A DNA stretch of 64,000 nucleotides. Origin: Hyaloscypha bicolor E (lineage: Eukaryota > Ascomycota > Leotiomycetes > Helotiales > Hyaloscyphaceae). How positions within the stretch are numbered: the stretch's first letter is position 1; each line of letters begins with the position of its first letter. The DNA is taken from the NCBI RefSeq assembly GCF_002865645.1, contig NW_020194541.1, forward strand, positions 785,181 through 849,180, written 5' to 3'. Shown in pieces: positions 10,680-22,984 of this stretch. Position numbers and translations under genes: made by a program. The notes under the pieces are model-generated. The model saw nothing but the letters and a program-made list of their open reading frames with translations, did no database searches and had not been told where the DNA came from.

Positions 10680-13600
10680 ATCCGTTAACCGTCCGTTGCG
10701 GCCCTAGTTAATATCTTGGAGGACCCTCCTATAGACTTACCTATTATACGGCCTCCTGGCTTCCTCTTATACTTCCGGCTAGCTCCCGTATATATAACTG
10801 GTCCGCTTACGGGTTATTATATAGCTTGCGGAGCTCTCTATTTTGGTTATACGGACGATTGCTTTGAGGCCTATTATAAGAAGGGCGATATAATACTTCC
10901 TTTAATCTATAAGCCTCCTCTATACCTCTCTTACCTCTTTACGGGCAATAATCCGCTTTACCGGACCTTCCGGGCAAATATCCGGGTATATAATTATACT
11001 TTTGCCTTTATATTAGTTAAATATAAGAAGGATATACGAATTGACTTCTCCCGTAGGATCTAGTACTTTCAGATCTATGGCGAGCTCTTCTATTTCCAAG
11101 GCCTACTATAGCCCGCTTTATATACCGAACCCTCCTTTATATAGCTTTTCTTTTATGATCCGTTCTTTATAACTAATATATAGGCTACTAACTTCCCTTA
11201 CTTAGATCGTATAATTCTTTTATAGCTTACGGATATGCTTACGGATTATAATCCGTTTATTACGGTCTATAAGATAGCCCGCAAGCGTCTTATGAGCTAG
11301 TAAACCGATTTCCGGATCTTACTTAACCTGCAAATATGCTTAATTCTCGAGTCAGGTACTAATTATTATTATAAGAACCTCCCAATAAGTAATGAGGTTA
11401 TAGCCCTTATTCCGGACGAGTATACGGATATAAGCCGCTATAATCTGGTACTTACGGTTTGTAAGGCAGGCCGCAAGCGTCTATAAATATATATGGTTAA
11501 TGTTATATATATAGTATATATACCGCTCTACTATATCTTGCTCTTCCCGTATAGTAACCCGGGCTAGTACTACGGTTTATAGTTATAGGACCGTAATAGG
11601 ACCCGTTAGCGGATATGGCTCGAGTAGCAGGTCTTTTACTAGTATTATCTCTATATCCGTCCAGCCTTTTCCCTACTCTTTTATACTGGCCGCCTCTTTT
11701 AGTAGTATATTATTAATGTATATATTACCTGCGAGACTACCTCGCTCGACTAGCTCCGCTTATACCAGTAGAATATTCGTATGAACATCTATACGGGACT
11801 TGCAGATGCTCTGATTTATAAGGACATTTATATAAGTAATATTAGCCGTTACTTTATCCTTTCATTAAGCTTTACGGGCAGTAATTGCTTTATATAGTAG
11901 CTCTTTTAAGACTCGATAGCTATTATATGGTACTTTGGTAAGCCAAGCTTCTTTATTACCTTTATAGCTAACCTATACTAGCCTGAGATTATAGATTATC
12001 TCTTAAACGGGTAGTAAGCGATTAACCGTCCGGATCTCCTCTGCCAGGTCTTTATCCTAAAGATAAGAGAGCTCTTTACGGACCTCAAGAACCACCTTTT
12101 CGGATAGTATACGGGCCATATCTATATAATCGAGTACTAGAAGTATAGCCTTCTATATATATACCTGCTCTTATTTCTTAAGAGAGATACCGTCTTCTTA
12201 ATCCCTAATTTAGTTAATAAGGTTATTTGTACCGAGCTCCCAGACCTGTTATAGGATTCTACGGGCGAACTTATAGCCGTAGTTACTAGCCAGATATCTT
12301 ACGGGCCATATAGCCTTAATAATAATCCGAAAGCCCCGTATATGGTCCGTAAGACGCCTATAGCCCTGCTTATATACCAGAAGAGATTTCCCAAAGCATT
12401 TGTGGCTATAATAATTATTCGTAAGGATAGATATCCCGAGTACTAGTACCGGGACGACGGCCATATATTTATGGTCTATAAACCAGGCTTTTTAGATCAG
12501 GAAGTCGTCCGTAATAACTACTAGGTTATTCCGTATAACCTGTATCTTTTTTAGAAGTTCCGCTTGTATATTAATATCGAGGTTTATATATCCGTATAAG
12601 TAATTAAGTATATTTATAAGTACATTTATAAGGGAACGGACTATATAACTATTACTATTTCGGGAACGGATAATAAGATTACCCAGTACCTCCAGGCTTG
12701 GTATATAGGCCCTATAGAGGCTTTCTAGCGCCTGTTTAAGTGTCCAATATACCAGGAGTTCCTTCCGGTTTAATATCTTGCAATCCACCTCTCTGGGTAG
12801 TATATGGTCTGCTTTATGGCCGATCTCTTACCCGAGCAGATTACGGACCGGGCCGCAAATACCCGCTTGACCTTAATAGCCTTCTTTAAGTATAATATAA
12901 TATATAAGGACGGATGCTAGTACCTATATTACGAGTTCCTATAGTACTTTATATAGGTTACTAAGACCCGGATATAGAAGTACTACAAGCGAGGGTATAG
13001 TATTGGCCGTATTTATTACTATAGCCTAGTTTCGGGCGAGCAGTTCTACTTATGGCTCTTACTAACGGTTATATGCGGTCTGTAGTCCTTTAATAAGCTC
13101 TACTTGGTTAAGGGTATCCGTTATCCTATATACTATACTACCTGTATTGCCTACGGCTTAGTAGAGAATAATTAGGAGTGGTTCTAGTACTTTGATAAGG
13201 CTATTTTATTAATAACCGGCTATGGTTTACGGATACTCTTTCTTATAGGCATTTGCCAGTAGCTAATTACGGATATATGAGCGATCTGGAACCGGTATAA
13301 GAAGTATTTCTGTAATAACTTGGCCTGCAAGCTAGCCTATAACCTATTAATTGATTTCCCGCTGCCCTTAGTTAATCCTTACTATAATTATGGCCTCTTT
13401 TTACTCGGTCTCGGCCTTACGGATCTCTAGCGGATACTTGCGGATATTACCCTGCCTGAGAATACCTTTAACTAGACCGTAAGCTACCGTACGGCTAATC
13501 TACGGATCAATTATGCCCATAAGACGTTGCTAGCGACCGTAATGCAAGCCCAGCTAAATATAGACTAGTACTCTTGCTTTCAGATAATTATGGCAGTAAT

Positions 13601-14990
13601 TACGGATGATTTGCAGACGGCCCACTTCTATTTATAAGGCCCGGGCGGGACTAGTAAGACGTTCCTTTATAAGACCCTCTACTACTATTACCGTAGCCAA
13701 GGTAAGGTAGTCCTGTATATGGCATTAACGGGTATTACGGCTCTCCTTCTCCCGGACGGATGTATGTCTTATTCCTAGTTCCGGATCCTGCTCGAGCTTG
13801 ACGAGTTATCCGTTAGTATAATTACTAAGACGAGCCGGCTCGGGGCTCTCTTGTATTCTACGGACCTGATTATCTGGGACGAGGTGCCTATATAGTACAA
13901 GTACTACTTTGAGGTGGTATACCGGCTAATAGTCGATTTACGGTCGGTTACGGATAATATTCTCTTTAGAGGGGTACCCGTAATTCTCGGGAGGAACTTT
14001 GCCCAGATCTTACTAGTGGTCCTATACGGTTCGCGGGCTAATACGGTACGGGCCTGCCTATAGCGGACGTAGATCTGGCTACGGCTCCGTCGGTTATTAT
14101 TACGGATTAATATACGGGTCCGTAATAACCCGTCCGAGCAGGATTTTGTGGACTGGATTAGTCGTCTACTATATGACCCGTCTTTAAATAGGCAGATTAC
14201 GCTCCCGCCTTTTATTCTATATATCCAGTTAGTTACGGACCTAATTAATTATATCTACCCGCAAGAATGACTCTTGCAGGCCCCGTATGACTACTGGGCC
14301 TTTAGCGGACAGGTAATCCTATTAACCCTGAATAATACGGTCTGTGAACTTAACTAAATAATCCTGGATATGCTTCCTGGCCAGGAACGGATGTATTTTA
14401 TAGTAGATTTGGCTAATATAAACGAGGCGGATCCTGAAATCGCAGAATTACCTCCAGAGGTCTTATAAAGTATCTATTTACCGGGTCTACCCCTTTTCAA
14501 GCTATGATTCAAGATCGGTATACCCGTAATACTCTTGCGGAATCTCTGTTTATAGGAAGAGCTTTATAATAGGTTACGGATATTGATTTATAGCTTTGGG
14601 AGGTTCTCGATTTGTATATAGCTACTAGGTAGCGACTTTGACGGCTAATTACGGACGATTCTACGGATTAAGCTCTAGTTAACGGATTAGTAACTATCTT
14701 TTATACTCTCCCGTAAGTAGTTTCCACTTGCTTTATCCTTTGTAATAACTATTAATAAGTTATAGGGCCAGTCGTTTGAGGCAGTAGGAGTGGATTTATA
14801 ATCGCCGGTCTTTTCTTATGGCCAGTTCTATATAGCAGCCTTACGGGTAACCTTATAAGCAGGGCTTTGTATTCTTTTATCCCCTAATATAAACCGTATG
14901 AGTAATATAGTATATCCAGAAATATTACAGGGTCTTGCTTAGCTTTTGACTTACTTACGGGCTATTCTCCTTCTTATACTATCCGTAAAG
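10680..14990 (+). mobile_element. Degenerate Helitron (Rep/helicase relic)
   Basis: Ignoring stops, the plus strand reads as a fungal Helitron protein. In order: the N-terminal region (10716-11063, with ACGALYFGYTDDCFEAYYKK), the Helitron-like N domain around 11800-12000, the Rep region around 12110-12190, the KYIYKG block near 12610-12635, and a Pif1-family helicase with Walker A GPGGTSKTFLYK (near 13640), DEVPI (near 13880) and a PNINRMSNIVYPEILQ end block near 14890. Helitrons move by rolling-circle replication. Most in-frame stops are TAG at places where relatives have Gln or Trp, as expected from CAG and TGG mutated at CpA/TpG. The HUH metal-binding His pair reads Tyr-Ile-Tyr (12156-12164). 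Exact termini were not found. Confidence 0.9.
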
Positions 14991-15037
14991 GCCTTTACCA
15001 AATTATATACCCCCTTTAATTCCAACCCTATTCGGGA

Positions 15038-15122
15038 CGAGTTTAGGGCAAAATTATTAATTGGCCCCGAAGCTTATATAGGGCCACTAATTAATAATTT
15101 TAGCAAAGCGGCCCTAAACTCG
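15038..15122. repeat. Large imperfect palindrome near the Helitron/copia junction
   Basis: Arms CGAGTTTAGGGC (15038-15049) and 15111-15122 pair perfectly over 12 bp. Inside them AAAATTATTAATT (15050-15062) pairs with 15089-15101, and GGCCC pairs with GGGCC (15081-15085). A 9-nt bulge AGCAAAGCG lies on the right. It sits between the end of the helicase reading and the start of copia gag, so it could belong to the Helitron 3' end, though it is larger than the usual terminal hairpin. Confidence 0.7.
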
Positions 15123-15149
15123 TAAATAATAATAATTTTAAGAAATTAG

Positions 15150-18100
15150 TAAGAAAGTAGAGATATAGAATTAACCTAAACTTTACTAAGGCAAATAAGA
15201 TAACTAAATTTTTAGATACTAAGCTATTTTAATATATTCTTTATAAAATAGTTAATAATAACCTTTGAGAGCTATTTAGATATAATTTTAAGAACTTTAT
15301 TTATTAAGGAAACTTTAATAAATTTGAACTCCCGGAAATACTATACCTATATAAGACTCTTTAGTATAATAATATATTTATATAATAGAATAGTAGTACT
15401 AATATTATTATAAATACTTTATATACTATTATAAAGGAGAATAAATAGTATATATAATTAAATAAGGATATATTAGTAGCTAGACTAGATTTTATTAAGG
15501 AACTAATCCTATTAGGCTTTATTACTCTAATTATATCCGAATAATCCCTAATTCCCTTTAATTATAAGACTTATTAGGGAAGTTATTAAGATCTATATTA
15601 AAAAGCAAAAGTATAATAAATCTAATAGTAATTTTAATTATAAATTTACTATTTCCTTAATATTTACTAATATATAGAGCTTCTATAAGAGGTACTAATA
15701 CGAGCTTTTCCTATTATACTAAAGGAACTAGCTTAAGACTATTTCTATAGTAACTAGCTTTCTTAATATATATATAAAGAGGCTTATATTAATATCTATA
15801 GCTTCTTTAAAGGCCCTGGATTTAAATATCGAAATTTAGATAAGTGAAATACTATTATATTAGCTTTTATAATAGCTAAATTTCCGGAAAAAACGATATT
15901 TGAGACTATTTAATTACTAATTAACGAATTATATTAATTATAATACGGTCTTATACCTAACTTATAAAATACCGAATTTCTTTATAATAAGATTATTACT
16001 TCTTATTAAGGCTCCCGGATATATAAATATATAATCTCAGATCCTTTTATAAATCTCGGCTAGCTTATTAATAAGCTCTAGTTATTTATTATTATATATA
16101 AAAGCAAATAATAAGCTAATCCCGAAACCTTTTTTACTAATTAATAATATTACTCTTAGAACTCTCTAAGCTATTATTCCTCCGGAAATTATTAATATGA
16201 ACCTAGCCATAACTTCGGAACCCGTAATAACTACTCTAAGTCCTGTAATTATAATAATTATATCCTGAAGTCGTGTTTTATATATAAGAAACCCGAATAC
16301 TACTTATAGAAATATATATCAGAGAAATAAGAGGCTAAGAAGACTCGATTTAGGAATAGAAATATTTATTAGTTCAGATCCCGAAATACCTATAACTTTA
16401 ATAAATGCTTTAGTAATATTTATATATAATATATTACTAAAGCTAAAGGTAAAGAGAGTAATAAGGGTAATAAGAATAAACTAGTAAATAATACTTTTAA
16501 GGCTTTATTAGCGGAAATAAATAAAGAAAAGAAATATTACCCAGATTCCTATTTTACTTTAGTTAAGAGCTTTTTAGCCGCTCCTATTATTTTTATTCTA
16601 TTAATAATTATAGCTAATACCCTTATAGATAACCTTATTTCTCTTTCCCTTATATACTAGATAATAGGCAAAAACTATACCTTAGAGCCTATTAAACTCT
16701 TAATAGAAGATACCTAGACTTTTATAGTTAATAGTATATTAAGATATAATACTTATTACTTTTATAGAGTTATAATTAATACCGGAGCTTCTAGATACTC
16801 AATTACTAGTTCTAACTAATTCCAAGCTCTCTAGTAAACTAATAATAGTATTGAATTTAATAAAACTACTAAAGATTAAGTAAATATCTAGTTTAGTATT
16901 AGATTTATGTCTTTTATTAGATCTATAATAATAAGTATACTAATTAGGTAAGTATAATTCTATATTATATCTTTAAAGACTTTATTTTTGCTTAGCTTAG
17001 CTAATATAGATAAGCTAGGGGTCTACTTTAATAATTTTACTAATTATCTTATTATTTCTATTAGAAAATATATACCTATAATATAATATTTTAGATACTT
17101 TTTCCTGCTTTGAAATATTATACTATAAGGCTTTATTTCCGAATTCTTTATTTATAACTCTTGCTTTTTTATAGAAATCAAATTATAATATCTATATTAT
17201 TATTTTAGTTATTTATCTATTAGTAAGCTCCGAAATATACTAGAATAAGTAGGCTATAATATTAATATAGAAGCCCTTAAGTATCTTATAAAGTATTATA
17301 AGTAATACTAGAAATATAGCTAATTATTCGAATAATTTAAGTTTAACCTAAGAAATAATATTAGCTTTAATTACTCTATTATTATTAATATTTTCTATAT
17401 TTCTAGTAAGCCTATATTTTATATTATTAATAAAGGCACTCGATATTAAGCTAGCTAATAGCTCTAGAATATTAGTATAATATATATCTGGGATATATTT
17501 AAGTAATACTAGATTAATAACTATTTAGGCCCTCCTAATTAGATTATAGTAGATACCGGAAAGTAGTTTACTAGTAAGAAGTTTATTTAGCTTGCGAATA
17601 TTATAGGAACTAAGGTTAAGATTATTTCTATAAAAGCTTATAACTTTATTAAAATTATAGAATACTACTATAGCCTGATCTAATATACCTATCTTATTAT
17701 TACGGCTAAAGTTAACGGAATTAATAAGGATATTATATTCCAAATAGCTTTTAAGGCTATTAATAACTCTATGGGACCTAATAGTATTATCCTAATTCTT
17801 TTGGTTTATAGTACTTTACCTTAAATAACCGAATATAATACCTTATTATCTACTATATTATAGTAATTAGTAGTACTTAAGAAAGTAATAATAGAAATTT
17901 AGAAGCTTTAAACTAGATATTAAATTATAAATACTTTAAATACCCGAAATAGTTCTAGTATTACTAATATTTATAAACTATCCCTAAATTCGAATATTTT
18001 TATTTAGTATAAAGGAAATACCGGTTAACCTAGTAGTTAGGATAGACTATATAAGCTAGTAGCTATTAATGAGGAGAACTATATACTAGCTCTATTATAT

Positions 18101-19700
18101 AGTAATACTACCTTTTATTTGACCTCTATAAAGCCCTTCTATATAGGGAATATTAAGGTTATTACTAATGGCCCCGAACCTGAACCTGTTCCTGAATCTA
18201 ATAATAAGGCTAAAGGTAATACGGGTATAATTCCTCTTGCTATTTTACTAAAGTATAATAGAGGACGCCCTTATAAGATCCCGGATATTATGGTATTCCT
18301 ATAGGATAATGAACTATATAAGGATTCCCGTTAAGTTAAAGTTACTAGCCTCCTGGAAAAGAGTATATTTAAGGTTACTTCTAGATCTCAGGTACTAAAA
18401 AAGATATATATCTTTAATTCCCGGTTTATTAATGAGATTAAGAATAAGGGTATAAAGAAAGAGCTTAAGAAGTCGAGACTAGTTATTTAAGCTTATAATA
18501 ATAGTAAGAAATATATAATATTAATATAATTATCTATTATCTAATATATTAGTTAGAGAATTATTCTTAGTATTATTACTATAATAATAGATATTATAGA
18601 ATTATATTTATATAATATCTCGCAAGCTTATATCTAATTAATAACCTTATTTAATTATAATTTCTATATTAATCTATTTTATAAGCTTACTAGAGAGCTA
18701 AATCTAAAGAACGATTTTGTTCTAAAGGTTATAAAACTACTATATAGTATACCGGAAGCTAGGAACTACTAGTTTAAGACTTATTATTCCTATTATATTA
18801 ATGAGCTTTCTATAAAATAGTTAACTTATAATCCTTATCTATTTTATAGTAAGTAATTCTTCGGAATTATTAGCCTTTAAACTAATAATACCCTATTTAT
18901 TAGAACTAATAATTTTATAAAGGTAAAGTAACTAAAGCTTTATAAGGCTAAGTTCTTGGCTAAGAAGCGTGAATTTCTTACTTTTAACTATAATCTCAAA
19001 TTTAATAGAGGTATTATTTATATAGATATTACTAGAATTACCCTTATATAAGAATACTAGTATAAGAACCTCTAAACCGTTTCTATAAAAAATACTACTA
19101 CTATAAGTAGTAGGAGTACTATTTATTAAAATCTCTTTATTAAGGACTAATATATTACCTAATATATGAGAGAAATATATATTATATTAGTCTATTAACT
19201 AGAAGCTTTATATAACTTATTAATTATCGCTCAAGCTATTAAATTCTCGGAAACTAATATAAAGGCATTTAATAAGTATATTTAATAGTAAATTGAAAAT
19301 ACTACTAGAGAACTAAGATTTATAAAGCTAGTAAAGGAGTTCTTATATTTAATTATTTTTATAAATGCTTTATTTATAAATAATAGAGATCTCTTTTCCC
19401 AAATCGGATATATTCTAGTTCTAGTAAATAGAACTAGATATACTAATATTATTTACTAGTTCTCTACTAAATATAAGAGAGTTACTAGAAGCGTTCTAGC
19501 TTTGGAACTCTATAGTATGGCTTATGGTTTTAATATAGGCGTTTTAGTCAAATCTATAATTAATAAAGTACTAGAAATAGAATTATTACTAGTTATCTAT
19601 ATGAATTCGAAGTCGTTATATAAATGCCTTATTAAATTAGGTACTACTCGAGAGAAATACTTAATAATTAATATAATATGCCTTTACTAGATATATAAAT
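15150..19700 (+). pseudogene. Copia gag-pol relic
   Basis: Stop-riddled reading on the plus strand. A gag region is followed by a damaged zinc-knuckle region (near 16250-16340), then protease with INTGASRYSI near 16775 (the catalytic Asp codon now reads Asn), integrase and GAG-pre-integrase (about 17000-17800), a GRPYK-type linker (18262 on), reverse transcriptase (about 18480-19480) and RNase H (about 19480-19700, with the ALELYSMAYGF block). The domain order protease-integrase-RT is that of Ty1/copia. No long open frame survives, so it cannot make a working polyprotein. Confidence 0.85.
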
Positions 19701-20053
19701 AATGAGAAATTACAGAAGTCAAGTAAATTAAGGGAGAATTAAATCCTGCTAATTCCATAACGAAATCGAAGCTAATAAATGTCTTTAAGTATCTAATTAA
19801 TATAAATACTATATAATTAGATATAGAGAAATGGGTCGAGTATGAATAGGATAGAAAATAAATATATGAGATAAGAGAATATTATAAGAGGGGAAGTTAT
19901 ATATAAAAGGCTATAGCCTTTAGTATATAACCAAAACCCCAGAAGTAATATGGATATATAAAGCGTTTGGGAAATCTGGTACTAGGCCGGATTAGGGAAT
20001 TTGTATGTAATTAGAGGAAGATATTATTTTTTGTATTTTTAGAAAGTTTCTAG

Positions 20054-20350
20054 TATTAGTATAATTATTCCTCTGGAAGTTATATATATAATTACGGGAC
20101 ACGGGATATGGGATATAAGTAATGGGATATAAGTAATAAGATATGGGATATGGGATATAATTATATAACCTTATATCCTATTAGTAACTCGACTAGTAGA
20201 CTAGACCCCTTTAGGCTTAGCAGATTTAGGGATTACATATTAATACTATAATACTATAATTCCTATTTCTGAATAATAACTTTACTAACCTTAAATAAAT
20301 AGTACTTCTATAATTATATAATAATACCATATATTACTAGTAAACTAATA
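20054..20350 (+). repeat. 3' LTR of the copia element
   Basis: It has the same length as the 5' LTR (297 bp) and aligns with it end to end. It starts TATTAGTATAAT where the 5' copy has TGTTGGTACAGC, and its G/C content is far lower. The block ACCCCTTTAGGCTTAGCAGA is unchanged in both copies. ATATT follows directly, matching the 5-bp flank of the 5' LTR. Confidence 0.88.
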
Positions 20351-20566
20351 ATATTAAATATAATTAATTAAGTATATATATATTATAATATAAAATAAAA
20401 AGTTTTTTAATAAGAACTTTTATATATAATATATAAATAAATATAAAAGAAAACTTTAATTCTATAAGGGTTTTAATATATTTAAAATTTAGGAAATTAC
20501 TTTATATATAAAATAATTATATAAGTATTTTATTTTATAGTCTTATAATAATATATAAATTATATA

Positions 20567-20752
20567 TAGTAGAACCTTACTATAATAATCCCTTGATATA
20601 ATAATTAGTTCGTATATCTCATATAAAAACCTTATAGTATTATTAGATATTTTCGGTCCCAAATCCCTATTACTATTAAAAGTTAATAATAATTTTATAA
20701 TATTATTAAATATTCTCGGTCCCGAGGTAATTATTATAGCGAGGTTCTACTA
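20567..20752. mobile_element. pogo/Tigger-like MITE, RIP-affected
   Basis: Terminal inverted repeats of about 22 bp, left TAGTAGAACCTTACTATAAT and right complementary with two transition mismatches, bound 186 bp flanked by TA (20565-20566 and 20753-20754). The end AGTAGAACCTCGCTATAA resembles pogo/Tigger transposon ends. There is no coding capacity. A TCGGTCCCGAGG palindrome lies inside, near 20716-20727. Confidence 0.7.
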
Positions 20753-20754
20753 TA

Positions 20755-21869
20755 AAATAAATCAAGTATTTAATTTAAAATAAGCTTATATATATTTATA
20801 TATTAATAATAATTTAATTTTCTTTAATTTTCTTTAATTATATTATATTTATTAAAAAGATTATATAAGTATTTATATAAATAATTTTTAAATAATAAAT
20901 TAAGATCTTTAATATTTATAATAAAAATAGAATTTAATAAAAGTTAAATTTATTTAAACTTGAAAATTATATAAAATTATTAACTTCTTTTATTATAATA
21001 TATAAAAGAATTATATTAATATCTTTAGTAATTATTTAGTAAATAATAATTTAATATTCTATATTTATTTCTAATATATTAGCCTTAAATTATAATTAAA
21101 TATAATTTAAAAATTATATAAAAATATTTAAAGATATTATAATATAAAAAGTCCCGATTATTATTTAAGAATTAATATATAAAAATTAATATAATTAGAC
21201 TATAATTAAATGTTTTAAATTATAAGTATAATTAGAGGCTAGCCTTACTTATAGGCAATTCCGTACCCAGTTCGGGCTAGCTTACTAAGCTTGCTAGTTG
21301 TACTATATCCGATATTTTAGTAATTCTAATATTAATTTTTAGTTATTTTTATTATATTAAAAAATAATTATATATCTAATTAAAATAATTTTTTTTATAT
21401 AATTATAGCCCTTATTTAGGTTAGTTATTTCCTAATATAGTATTTTTAATTAAAGTATATCCGGTTATAGTAATAATTAATTAAGTAAATTATTAAAGCT
21501 TACTAAGTAGCCTTAATATAACCCAAAAATCGCGTTTAATTTACTTCTTAATAACTATTTTATACTTATCCAAAGTATTAAATATATATACAAGCAAGTA
21601 TATAATATAAATGGAAGGCTAAAGAGACTAATATTATACTAAATAATAAGAGATTCCTGTACTTGCCTCTTAATATATAGTAAAAGTAAATATAATATAA
21701 TAATTCCAGCCTAAAAACTAATATTTCTCTCTGTAGCGCAAAGGCCAAAACAGGCTGTATAAGGCCTATATTGTATTATTTTGACAGACTAATTGAACTC
21801 TATAGTAATATAATTTTTTTATTGCGATATCTTATGTAGTTACATTAATATTTAATTAATTATATAAAA
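20755..21869. other. AT-rich, RIP-like non-coding DNA
   Basis: No gene or recognisable transposon protein. A short less-mutated segment (about 21230-21310) contains GCTAGC twice. Composition recovers after about 21860. Confidence 0.6.
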
Positions 21870-22262
21870 TGTCGGAGTTACTATAACTGATGAGTATAGT
21901 AAGGCGGCCCAAACTGGGTGAGGATTAGCCGACGAGTATATAAGCAAAGGTTAAGCATACCTTTATATGAGGTTATTAAATATAATTCTTTCACTAGTCG
22001 GACCGAATAACTCTAATAGGTAATGTTGCGGTGGTACCTCTTATTTAGGCATAGTGCGATCGCTCTGCTTAGTCAGGCTCTGTGCACCCATATTCTGGAG
22101 TTCTCACACTTCACTTGAGCTCTTTTCTAGCTAGCTTTTAATCAACTCTTTTACTAGAAATGCAGCTCTCTCCTCTGCTTATTTACGTGCATTAGGTAAG
22201 TTGTGCATTTCTTACTTAGACTAAACATTCTTACTATTTATTATATATATACGAGTGCGACA
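21870..22262. repeat. Possible solo LTR
   Basis: The segment begins TGTCGGAG and ends GTGCGACA, the short TG...CA inverted ends typical of an LTR, and lies exactly at the boundary between the AT block and gene island B. I find no second copy in the window and no matching target duplication, so it remains a candidate. Confidence 0.3.
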
Positions 22263-22984
22263 ATAGATCATGACATTGTGGAGTCAGGGAGGGTTGCGCA
22301 CGCAAATAGAGGTATTTTGGTTGCGGGCGATTTTTGGCAGGGTAAAGCAGGTAGGTCTTACGTTTTGCGTTTCACGTTTTTCCGTAGGCATCGGACAACA
22401 GCGGTCTCATAAAGTGGGTTGCATAAAACGGGCTGGGACTTGAGATCCTTGAATATCAACTGCAGCCGCTCTCCTGACTCGCCATTGGACATAGCAGGGG
22501 CATAACTCCCAAAAAGTAATCAACTAAACCTCCTAGCGATCATTAGATAAGAAATGTGGGGGGAAAGGCGTTCCATGCAAGCTGAATCGAATGAAAAGCG
22601 TGGAGAAGAAAGTGACAGGAAAGACAAAGATAAGTCCATTATTTCAGGGGGTGGTGCTGCACGCTGCGGGGCATCTAGCTACCCCGATTTACAGTGTCGC
22701 CTTTCAATTGGAATGTGATCTAGATATTCGGCGACATTGGAAAACCAGTCAATCTTTCTCTTAATCAACTACTTAATTAATCCATAAATAACACGTGCAC
22801 CGTAGTTGCACCCAGATTCACAAAGTGGTAAGCTTACAAGCCAGCTTAAGGTTAACCTTACGGATCGCCTCGGCCAAGCACGCCAGCCATCTTTCCGCCT
22901 CGTCTCTTCACCTCCTTCAACCTCAACACCGAAACCTCATCTACTCAATTGAACTTCCCAACCTTGCCGAACAAAGCAGACACA
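22263..22984. other. Intergenic, upstream of the CoA-binding gene
   Basis: Ordinary base composition, no recognisable ORF. The last 150 bp are pyrimidine-rich and probably include the promoter and 5' UTR of the gene starting at 22985. Confidence 0.5.

Larger units (their letters stand above)
9058..20350 (+). mobile_element. Ty1/copia LTR retrotransposon with nested Helitron, RIP-inactivated
   Basis: Direct repeats of exactly 297 bp (9058-9354 and 20054-20350) bound the element. The pentamer ATATT flanks both ends (9053-9057 and 20351-20355), a probable target duplication. The interior from about 15150 to 19700 reads, with many stops, as copia gag-protease-integrase-RT-RNase H. The first third instead carries Helitron Rep/helicase sequence, so a Helitron evidently inserted between the 5' LTR and gag. 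Nearly all LTR differences are C-to-T or G-to-A. The copy is dead: stops, frame damage and lost catalytic residues occur throughout. Confidence 0.9.

Noticed and set aside
10716..11063. 115-codon open frame as an independent gene
   Set aside because: It is the N-terminal part of the degenerate Helitron protein and continues, past stops, into the Rep region.
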